Assembly: GCA_035636095.1 (NCBI GenBank)
Contig: DASPZU010000116.1
Coordinates: forward strand, 1-36,445
Direction of reading: 5' to 3'
DNA: 36,445 bases
Origin: Gp7-AA10 sp035636095
GTDB lineage: Bacteria > Acidobacteriota > Thermoanaerobaculia > Gp7-AA8
In this document: positions 14,893-21,697 of the stretch, piece by piece
Position numbering within the stretch: the stretch's first letter is position 1
How the letters are laid out: each line of letters starts with the position of its first letter
Program-made: the position numbers and the translations under genes
The notes under the pieces: model-generated
What the model was told of the DNA's origin: nothing
Seen by the model: only the letters and a program-made list of their open reading frames with translations
Databases searched by the model: none

Positions 14893-17084
14893 TCCTTCGC
14901 CGATCGCACGATCCACACATCGTTGGGCGCGACGACTTTGCGAGCCACATTCGCGCCGGTTTCGAGATCGACACCCTTCAACGTGACTTCCGCCGGCGCG
15001 TCGCCGTGATTGAACGCGAAGACGACGCGCTCACTCCCCGACTCGAGGGTGCGCAGCTCGACCGGCACCGCCGGCGGCCGCGCCATGCCAGCCCAATCGA
15101 GCAGCGAGCGGATGAATTTCGCGAGAACTTCATCGCGATCGGACTCGTACGCCGTGCCCAGGAAAGTCCCGATCGTCATCATCCGGCCTTTTCCGTAATT
15201 GTTCGTGACGATCGCCGGCGAGCCATCGGCGAAGTGGGCAATGGACCCCTCACCCGGCCTTCGGCCACCCTCTCCCCGCGGCGCGGGGAGAGGGCCGGGG
15301 TGAGGGGCGAGACTTTCCTGATAAAGCAGGCCTTTGAATCGGTCGCCGTTCTCGAGGATGACCTCGCTCTTTCCGCTGGCCGTCATCTGCACTGCCGTTT
15401 CGCGGCAGCCACAGACTTCATTCAATCCGAACCCGGGAATGATTTCTTTGGCGCGTCCGCGCTCGTCATTCCACCCCAGCCGTGCTTCGGCCACCAGCGA
15501 GCCGCCGTTGCGGACGAAATCCTTCAGGGCGCGTGCGGCATCTTCGGAGATCATCAGCGGATACGGGACGATGATCAGCTTGTAGCGCGCGCTGATGGCG
15601 TTGATGTGGACGAAGTCGACGGGCACGTTGGCCGGAAACAGCGCGCGATAGTAGCCCAGCATCGAATTGCGCTCGATGGCCGCAATCTCGCTCTGCGCGC
15701 CCGCCACCGCCAGCGGCCGCCGCCCACCCACCATGTATGCCAGCGGGTTGTAGACGATCGCAACTTCCGCGGCAGCGGGATGCGCGCCGAGAAAAAGATC
15801 GCGATGGGCGTCGACGATCTTCGCGACCGCCCCCGCCGCCCGCGCGCGGTCGGTGATCGTCCCGTCGAGATTGATGAGACCGAAGCCGCCCGACTCGTAG
15901 CCTGAGCTCATCGGATACCACGCGTAAACGCTGACGCCCTTCGCTCCCCGCGCCAGCGCGCTCCACATCCACACGCGAAGATCGTTGGGCGTGACGGTCG
16001 AGCTCACACGCAGGGCAACGGTGCCGAATCCGCCCTGCAGCTCGCCGATCCAGAAGTTGCCGCGGGTGGCCGAGCGCGTGAAATCGAGAAGCGCGCCGCG
16101 CCAGGCCGGATCGCGTCCGACCGCAAAGGAATGTTTCGGATAAAACGAAGTGCCCCAGAAATCGACAACGCCCGCCATCTGCCAGTCGTCGGGAGTGCCG
16201 TCGCCGGAAAGAGGACTAGTGAACAGATTCGGCGCCGCGGCATGGCTGGTCGCAACGGCAGCGGGCGAAACGCTCTTCACCGCGTCGTAGCGCGCGTGCA
16301 GATCCTCGGTCAGCTTCTGCGTGATGAACGATCGCCAGTCGATATAGTCGGTGTACGACAGGATTGTGCTGAGTCGATTCGGCTCGACCTCATCCCACGA
16401 TTCGAATCTCCGGTACCAGCTTCGATTGAGCGCATCGAGGGAGCCGTATTTCTGCTGCAGCCATCTGCGGAATCGCGCAACGCTGTACGGGCAGAAACAA
16501 AATTCCGCACTCCGCATGTACGTCGCCTCGGCCCAGTTGATGACGTGCGGCTCGCTCCAAAGGTCCCATCCCAGGAACGCCGGTTTCGATCGCATGCGCT
16601 GCGCCAGCGTTGTGAACAGGCCCAGGACGGCCGCGTGCACGCCGGGATGATCGAAGCAGTAGCCGGGAGCAGCATGGGACGGCATCACTTCGCCGCTGAT
16701 CGAGACGAAGTGGGAGTCTGGAAATTTCTTGCCCACCCAGTCGGGCGCCGAATCGACGTAAACCTGCACGATGACTTTGAGTCCGACCTCCTGCGCGAGA
16801 TCGGCGAGCTGCTCGACATTCTCGAGGTGATACTCCCCTTCCCGCGGCTCGGCGCTCGCCCAGTCGATCCACGTCCGCACAGAATTGAATCCGAGGGATT
16901 TGATCTGGCGAAGGTCGGCCCGCCACTCGTCGCGATGCGCGCGCGGATCGGGATCGAGCATCGGCGCGCGTACTTTTCCGCCGCCGTACCACACCGCGAT
17001 GGGAAGTGGAGCGCCGGCGACCTCGCCGGCACGCGCCGCCGGGGTCGGCGGCGCTCCACAGAGCGCGAGCAGAAGCGCCAGCAT
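14889..17084 (-). CDS. Secreted GH42-like glycoside hydrolase (putative beta-galactosidase)
   Basis: The TIM-barrel part follows the GH42 pattern: GFNSVRTWIDWASAEPREG near residue 65, putative acid/base Glu178 in WDLWSEPH, and putative nucleophile Glu348 in WIGELQGG. A beta-galactosidase trimerisation-like Rossmann domain follows at about 430-635, then a C-terminal beta-sandwich. The short N-terminus (MLALLLALCG) looks like a signal peptide, but its c-region, residues 10-26, is encoded by a palindromic repeat that has replaced or extended the original sequence. A second, unrelated repeat is read in frame at residues 592-613 (LAPHPGPLPAPRGEGGRRPG). At 731 residues it is somewhat long for the family. 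An ATGA overlap couples it to an MFS transporter. Confidence 0.85.
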   Translation of the reverse strand: MLALLLALCGAPPTPAARAGEVAGAPLPIAVWYGGGKVRAPMLDPDPRAHRDEWRADLRQIKSLGFNSVRTWIDWASAEPREGEYHLENVEQLADLAQEVGLKVIVQVYVDSAPDWVGKKFPDSHFVSISGEVMPSHAAPGYCFDHPGVHAAVLGLFTTLAQRMRSKPAFLGWDLWSEPHVINWAEATYMRSAEFCFCPYSVARFRRWLQQKYGSLDALNRSWYRRFESWDEVEPNRLSTILSYTDYIDWRSFITQKLTEDLHARYDAVKSVSPAAVATSHAAAPNLFTSPLSGDGTPDDWQMAGVVDFWGTSFYPKHSFAVGRDPAWRGALLDFTRSATRGNFWIGELQGGFGTVALRVSSTVTPNDLRVWMWSALARGAKGVSVYAWYPMSSGYESGGFGLINLDGTITDRARAAGAVAKIVDAHRDLFLGAHPAAAEVAIVYNPLAYMVGGRRPLAVAGAQSEIAAIERNSMLGYYRALFPANVPVDFVHINAISARYKLIIVPYPLMISEDAARALKDFVRNGGSLVAEARLGWNDERGRAKEIIPGFGLNEVCGCRETAVQMTASGKSEVILENGDRFKGLLYQESLAPHPGPLPAPRGEGGRRPGEGSIAHFADGSPAIVTNNYGKGRMMTIGTFLGTAYESDRDEVLAKFIRSLLDWAGMARPPAVPVELRTLESGSERVVFAFNHGDAPAEVTLKGVDLETGANVARKVVAPNDVWIVRSAKE
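15246..15311 (-). repeat. Palindromic GC-rich repeat (family A, copy 2) inside the glycosidase gene
   Basis: The block starts CCTCACCCGGCCTTCGGCC and ends GGCCGGGGTGAGGGG, with CTCTCCCCG-CGGCG-CGGGGAGAG in the middle, so it is palindromic at two levels. In reverse complement it matches the element at 1514-1590. It is 66 bases long, a multiple of three, and encodes a Pro/Gly/Arg-rich insert without breaking the frame. Confidence 0.8.
17007..17058. repeat. Inverted repeat (family B) at the start of the glycosidase gene
   Basis: The arms 17007-17022 (TGGAGCGCCGGCGACC) and 17043-17058 are reverse complements at 15 of 16 positions. The left half also contains a perfect GCCGGCGA-CC-TCGCCGGC hairpin. 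The element lies in the signal-peptide codons of the minus-strand glycosidase gene and upstream of the Kelch gene start at 17096. A similar half-copy is at 21433-21463. Confidence 0.75.
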
Positions 17085-17095
17085 CGGCGCAGATT

Positions 17096-18016
17096 ATGTA
17101 TGTGATCCCGCTCCTCGCCGCAATCTGGGTTTCGCTCGTGCCGCTCCAGAGCGCGCGGCAGGAGCTGGCGGTCGCATCAGCGAACGGAAAGGTCTACGCC
17201 ATCGGCGGCATCTCCGGCACGTCCGTCCTCGCTTCGGTCGAACAGTACGATCCGATCGCGAATCGATGGCAATTCGTCGCGCCGCTGCCCGAACCGCTGC
17301 ATCATTCGGCCGCCGCGGCGATCGGCGACATCCTCTACGTGATGGGCGGATATCGCACCCTCAATTTCGATCCCACCTCCGTCGTCTATCGATACGATCC
17401 GCGGATTGACGTCTGGTCGCGCGTCGCTTCGCTGCCATCGCCGCGCGGAGCCGCGGCGGCCGCGGCGATCGACGGACGCATTTACGTCGCCGGCGGCAGT
17501 CCTGGCGCAGATGTCCTCACGGCATACGATCCGCTGACTGATCGATGGACGACGCTGATGCCCATGCCCACGGCGCGCGAACATCTCGCGGCCGTTGGCG
17601 CCGGCGGGAAGTTGTACGTCGCCGGCGGTCGCACATCGCGCAACATCAACGCTCTCGAGATGTACGACCCGATCAGCAACTTGTGGACTCCGCTCGCACC
17701 GCTTCCCACGGCGCGGAGCGGAATCGCGGCCGCTGTGATCGACAATCGAATTTATGTTTTCGGAGGCGAAGGCAATCCATCTTCTTCGACCGGCGTCTTC
17801 GAGCAGAGCGAGCTCTACGACATCGCGACCGATACCTGGCGCACGGATACGCCCATGACGATTCCACGTCACGGCATCGGCGCGGCGGTCGTCGAGGGCC
17901 GGATCTACATCCCGGGCGGCGCGATCGTGCAGGGCTTCGGCGCGGTCAATGTGAATGACGCGCTGATCGTCAACGCGCCACCGCGGCGGCGCGCGGTACG
18001 CGCTATGGCTCGATGA
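17096..18016 (+). CDS. Exported Kelch-repeat beta-propeller protein
   Basis: Six Kelch motifs occur at about 48-residue spacing, each with the hallmark aromatic-x-x-Gly-Gly: GKVYAIGG, DILYVMGG, GRIYVAGG, GKLYVAGG, NRIYVFGG and GRIYIPGG, usually followed by YDP and W. They would close into a six-bladed propeller, a fold used for protein or sugar binding. The frame is open from 17006, but ATG at 17096 gives a short hydrophobic leader (MYVIPLLAAIWVSLVPLQSA) and excludes the family B repeat upstream. The start lies only 11 bases from the divergent glycosidase start. The 3' end overlaps the convergent lipoprotein gene by 14 nt. No catalytic function is apparent. Confidence 0.87.
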   Translation: MYVIPLLAAIWVSLVPLQSARQELAVASANGKVYAIGGISGTSVLASVEQYDPIANRWQFVAPLPEPLHHSAAAAIGDILYVMGGYRTLNFDPTSVVYRYDPRIDVWSRVASLPSPRGAAAAAAIDGRIYVAGGSPGADVLTAYDPLTDRWTTLMPMPTAREHLAAVGAGGKLYVAGGRTSRNINALEMYDPISNLWTPLAPLPTARSGIAAAVIDNRIYVFGGEGNPSSSTGVFEQSELYDIATDTWRTDTPMTIPRHGIGAAVVEGRIYIPGGAIVQGFGAVNVNDALIVNAPPRRRAVRAMAR

Positions 18017-18383
18017 CCATGTCGGGATCTAACTTTCGCCCGTCGACGTCGATGGTGTACTTGTACTTTTTCGCCTCCTTGACGGGCAGCGTGTGGACCC
18101 ACGCGTGCGGGCCGACACCCTTCGCATAATCGATCGGCGTTCCAGGCTCGTAGGTGATTGTCAGGTTTCCACGTCCGGAAGCGATATAGAAGTGCACAGT
18201 ATCTCCGCCCTTGACGTACACGGGATCCTGCGACGGTTTCAAGCTGTCCGGATCGATACAGACGATCGGCGGGTTTTTGCTCTGGCATGCATTGAGGTTT
18301 TTCAAATCACAGGGACACATGGACTTGCAGGCGGCGACCGATACCGCAACGATGGCCAGGAATGCCAGGGTCGTTTTGCGCAT
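18003..18383 (-). CDS. Small cysteine-rich lipoprotein
   Basis: A 126-residue protein with a clear lipoprotein signal: MRKTTLAFLAIVAVSVAAC, with lipobox VAAC and Cys19 as the lipidated residue. The mature start has a cysteine cluster (Cys23, 25, 33, 42). The rest looks like a small beta-sandwich (GDTVHFYIASGRGNLTITY), faintly cupredoxin-like but without a recognisable copper site. A strong ribosome binding site (AGGAGG) precedes the ATG. It follows the kinase gene by 11 nt, so it is the last gene of the hydrolase-kinase-lipoprotein operon. No family was recognised. Confidence 0.78.
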   Translation of the reverse strand: MRKTTLAFLAIVAVSVAACKSMCPCDLKNLNACQSKNPPIVCIDPDSLKPSQDPVYVKGGDTVHFYIASGRGNLTITYEPGTPIDYAKGVGPHAWVHTLPVKEAKKYKYTIDVDGRKLDPDMVIEP

Positions 18384-18394
18384 GACTCTCCCTC

Positions 18395-20983
18395 CTAAGT
18401 TTTTGCTTTGGGCGTGCTGAGCGCTTTCTGAAAGCGAGGATCACTCCGGAGATTGGCGAGCTCGGGATCGCGTGCGGCGTCGGCGGCCGGACGGCCCGAC
18501 GCGACCGCTCGCTCGAGCCAGACGAACGCGCCGTCGTGATCGCCGCGAATATTGGCCACGATGGCAGCCTGAAACAAGGCCTCCGAGCTTGTCGGATCCG
18601 TCTTCAGGGCCATGTCCAGCTCCATCTGTGCCGCGCCAAGATCGCCGCGTTTTGCGAGGCAGCTCGCCAGACGGGCGCGCGCGACGGGATCATTGGGATT
18701 GACTGTCAGATCATCGCGCAAAAGACGAATCGCCTGTTCGTACGCCGGACCCGATTTGCTCCGCTGTTTCGGCGTCCAGCGGTAGGCGTCGCCGAGGTTG
18801 GCCCAATAGACGTTGTTCTTGGGGGTCAGCGCCGCCGCCTTTTCATACGCCGCGGCAGCCTCGGCGTTCTTGCCGAGATACAACTGCAGGCTGCCGAGGT
18901 TGGAGTAAGCAGCTCCTGTCGGACGTAGATCGATCGAGTGTTGATAGGCGCGCAAGGCTTCATCGTAACGTTTCAGTCCTTGCAGCGCGGCGCCGAGGTT
19001 CGCATAACCGCGCGGCGCGTCGGGGAGAATCTCGGTCTGCTTCGTGAAGTAACGCGCGGCCTCTTCCAGCCGTCCATGCAGATAGCAGAAGCGTCCGTAT
19101 TTGCCGTAGACGTCGGCGTAATCGGGACTCAGCACCACTGCTTCGCGATACAGTCGATCAGCATCGGGCAGCTTGCCGAGAGCTTCGAGTGTGTCGGCCA
19201 TTCCGAGACGCGCATCGACCGATTGCGGTTGCAGGATGAGAGCGCGCTGAAATTCGGTCCTGGCCTCGGGCCAGCGGCCGTTGGCGCGCCGTAATTCTCC
19301 GAGTGTGACGTGGACGTCGGCGTCATCCGGATCGAGAAGAACCGCGCGCTCGGCGTAGATCGCGGCCTGGTCGACCAGCGTGCGATTCCGCGTCACATTG
19401 TATTTGCGCAGCAGCGCCTTCCCCAGCGTTCCGTTGACGGCCGCCGAATCGCGTGCGCTCTGCAGCAACGTCTCGAGCATGTGGATGGCCTGATCCAGCG
19501 AATCCTCGCTCTGCATTCGCTGGATGAGTCCCACCGCCTGCGTGTACGTCCGCTGATCCGCTCCAGCCAGCACAGTTCCGCCGCGGGCGATACGCCGCGT
19601 GCGCGACATGTTGAGCGCCTGGAGGACGCTTTCGGCCACCAGGTCCTCCACCGGAAACACCTCTGCGCTGGGCGCTGTGATCGTGTCCCCGGCCAGCCGT
19701 GACCCCGATTTGATGTCGCGAAGTAGAAAGCTGACGCGAAGCTGCTCGCCGGCACGTTGCACGCTGCCGGTAAGCATCAGCGTGGCACCACGGCGCTTGG
19801 CAATATCGCGGGGATCCGATCCGGCCGGCACGGCTGTGCCTTCAAACGGGCCGATGACGCGCAGTCCGGGCGCCGAATCGAGACGCGCGCTGACCATCTC
19901 CGAAATGCCGTCGCTGAAAATCTGATTCTCGACCGATCCGCTGACGTCACGGAACGGAATGACCGCCAGCGATTTCGTTACGCTCGGTGTCGCCGATTGC
20001 GTCCGTCCGCGCGTCAGCCACATCGTCACGCCGGTGGCGATCAGCAGAAGGACTACCACGGCTGCCAGAACTGGAAGTCGCGGCGCCTCGAGTCTGAAGT
20101 TCCGGAGCGATCGATCGGTGCGATCGGAGCCGGTCGACAGACGATTGCGCAGATCGCGAAGATCGCGTGCCAGATCGCGCGTCGACGCATAGCGATCCTG
20201 CGGCGATTTCGCGAGACATCGATTGATGATCTGTTGCAGTTCCCGCCCGCCCGAGAGCTCGCTGACATTCAGCGGCGGCGGATCTTCGCGGATGATGGCG
20301 GTCAGAGTTTCAGCGGAGCTCGGCCGATCGAACGGCCGGCGCGCCGTGATCATCTCGTACAGGATTACCGCCAGCGAAAACTGGTCGGAGCGAAAGTCGA
20401 CAGGACGGCCGGCGGCCTGCTCCGGCGACATGTACGACGCCGTCCCGAAGACATGGCCGGCGGTGGTATGCGTCAGGGGCTGCGTCTTGTCGCCGCTGGC
20501 AAATGACAGCCGTACTTTTGCGAGTCCGAAGTCGAGCAGCTTCACGTAGCCGTCGCGGGAGATCATCACGTTCTCGGGTTTGAGATCGCGATGGATGACG
20601 CCGCGCTCGTGCGCGGTGGCCAGCACGTCGGCGACCTTGGCCGCGATCCGCAGCGCTTCTTTCACCTGCATCGGGCCGCCCGCCATCAGCCCGCGAAGCG
20701 TCTGCCCCTCGATCAACTCCATCGCGATGTACGCGATCGACTCGGAGCGGCCGACGTCGTAGATGGCAACGATGTTGGGATGATTCAGCGACGACGCCGC
20801 CCGCGCCTCCTGTTCGAATCTCCGAAGCGCCTCGGCGCTGGCGACGTCGGGCGGAAGAATTTTCAGCGCAATGTCGCGATCGAGTTTCGTGTCGCGGGCT
20901 CGATAGACCTCTCCCATGCCGCCCGCGCCGATCGGCGCGACGACACGATACGGCCCGATCAGGTATCCCGCCTCGAGTGTCAA
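18395..20983 (-). CDS. Transmembrane Ser/Thr protein kinase with TolB-like and TPR extracytoplasmic regions
   Basis: The N-terminal Hanks-type kinase (residues about 10-280) has all key elements: Gly loop GAGGMGEVY at 19-27, Lys41, HRDLKPEN at 131-138 with catalytic Asp133, DFG at 151-153 and APE-like SPEQ. A single membrane helix at 303-323 separates it from a TolB-N/FlgO-like domain (about 337-455, KSLAVIPFRDVSG) and a TPR array (about 480-850). This architecture is common in Acidobacteriota. It probably senses an envelope signal and phosphorylates cytoplasmic targets. The start is TTG at 20983, overlapping the upstream hydrolase stop (TTGA); MTLEAGYLIGPY is the usual opening of such kinases. 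Confidence 0.94.
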   Translation of the reverse strand: MTLEAGYLIGPYRVVAPIGAGGMGEVYRARDTKLDRDIALKILPPDVASAEALRRFEQEARAASSLNHPNIVAIYDVGRSESIAYIAMELIEGQTLRGLMAGGPMQVKEALRIAAKVADVLATAHERGVIHRDLKPENVMISRDGYVKLLDFGLAKVRLSFASGDKTQPLTHTTAGHVFGTASYMSPEQAAGRPVDFRSDQFSLAVILYEMITARRPFDRPSSAETLTAIIREDPPPLNVSELSGGRELQQIINRCLAKSPQDRYASTRDLARDLRDLRNRLSTGSDRTDRSLRNFRLEAPRLPVLAAVVVLLLIATGVTMWLTRGRTQSATPSVTKSLAVIPFRDVSGSVENQIFSDGISEMVSARLDSAPGLRVIGPFEGTAVPAGSDPRDIAKRRGATLMLTGSVQRAGEQLRVSFLLRDIKSGSRLAGDTITAPSAEVFPVEDLVAESVLQALNMSRTRRIARGGTVLAGADQRTYTQAVGLIQRMQSEDSLDQAIHMLETLLQSARDSAAVNGTLGKALLRKYNVTRNRTLVDQAAIYAERAVLLDPDDADVHVTLGELRRANGRWPEARTEFQRALILQPQSVDARLGMADTLEALGKLPDADRLYREAVVLSPDYADVYGKYGRFCYLHGRLEEAARYFTKQTEILPDAPRGYANLGAALQGLKRYDEALRAYQHSIDLRPTGAAYSNLGSLQLYLGKNAEAAAAYEKAAALTPKNNVYWANLGDAYRWTPKQRSKSGPAYEQAIRLLRDDLTVNPNDPVARARLASCLAKRGDLGAAQMELDMALKTDPTSSEALFQAAIVANIRGDHDGAFVWLERAVASGRPAADAARDPELANLRSDPRFQKALSTPKAKT

Positions 20984-21654
20984 GGATGACTGTTGAGAAT
21001 ATCAGAGGCTTTATGGATTTCGGGAGCGATGCGGTCGACGAAGGCCGTCAATCCGTGGTCGCCTTCAGGAATCTCGATGAGTCGCGATCCCGCAGCCAGT
21101 TTCCCGCTCGCCTTCCACGATTCCCACACCCGCGCAACGCGCTCGAATTTGATGGTTTCGTCGAGGCGTCCCATGAAGATCGTAACCGGCACGGGCGGCG
21201 GCTGGCGGTCGACGTCCACGCGCGACATTTGCTCGAAGAATGCGCGATGGATCGGCATCGTCCGCCCCTGCGCGTAATTGAAGATCTCGACCGGATCGCC
21301 GGGCGGCAGCTTCGCCAGCCACTGATCGCGGATGCCCAGGCCGGGCGCGATCAAAACGAGGGGGAGGTGCAGCCCGCGTCGCACTACCTCCAGCGCGACG
21401 ACGCTGCCCAACGAGCTCCCGACGATGGCGCGTGGAGCGCCGCCCGCCTCGCCGGCGCGGCGGACCATGGCCTCAAAATCGAGCCTCTCGAATGACGGAA
21501 CGTTGAGGTCGGGCGTATTGAGCTCGACCCCCAGCGGTGCCAGCAGAGCGCGCAGGCTGTGGATCTTCTGGCTGTTAGGCGAAGAAGCGAAGCCGTGGAG
21601 ATAGAGAACCGAGGTGCCGGGTGCCGGGTGCTGGGTGCCGATGCTGCGCATCAT
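20980..21654 (-). CDS. Alpha/beta hydrolase, YqiA/YcfP-like esterase
   Basis: The 224-residue sequence has the small YqiA/YcfP-type fold: an early oxyanion strand VLYLHGFASSPNSQK at about 16-30, nucleophile elbow GSSLGS with Ser81, acid Asp165 in GRLDETI and His200 in EGDHGL, giving a complete triad. The physiological ester or thioester is unknown. The frame is open to 22032, but that extension runs through the divergent chemoreceptor gene. Tandem ATGs at 21654 and 21651 are the first sensible starts, and both lie in the loop of a heptad-repeat hairpin. Residues about 66-76 (RAGEAGGAPRA) are encoded by a family B repeat half. The stop is coupled to the kinase start. Confidence 0.87.
   Translation of the reverse strand: MMRSIGTQHPAPGTSVLYLHGFASSPNSQKIHSLRALLAPLGVELNTPDLNVPSFERLDFEAMVRRAGEAGGAPRAIVGSSLGSVVALEVVRRGLHLPLVLIAPGLGIRDQWLAKLPPGDPVEIFNYAQGRTMPIHRAFFEQMSRVDVDRQPPPVPVTIFMGRLDETIKFERVARVWESWKASGKLAAGSRLIEIPEGDHGLTAFVDRIAPEIHKASDILNSHP
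21433..21463. repeat. Family B repeat, half-copy inside the hydrolase gene
   Basis: The sequence starts TGGAGCGCCG and continues through CCTCGCCGGC, matching the left half of 17007-17058 with a few changes. It is read in frame by the hydrolase as a Gly/Ala-rich turn just before the nucleophile elbow. The family relation is by eye and the region is GC-rich, so chance similarity is possible. Confidence 0.45.
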
Positions 21655-21686
21655 ACAAGCGGCACCCGGCACGCGGCACCCGGCAC
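21614..21686. repeat. Heptad-repeat hairpin between divergent genes
   Basis: The left arm 21614-21639 and right arm 21661-21686 pair at 24 of 26 positions with a 21-nt loop. Each arm is made of 7-nt units of the GGTGCCG type. The loop carries the tandem start codons of the minus-strand hydrolase, and the right arm ends 11 bases before the GTG start of the plus-strand chemoreceptor. The architecture is the same as at 3083-3139, with a different heptamer. Confidence 0.8.
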
Positions 21687-21697
21687 TACAATTACAC

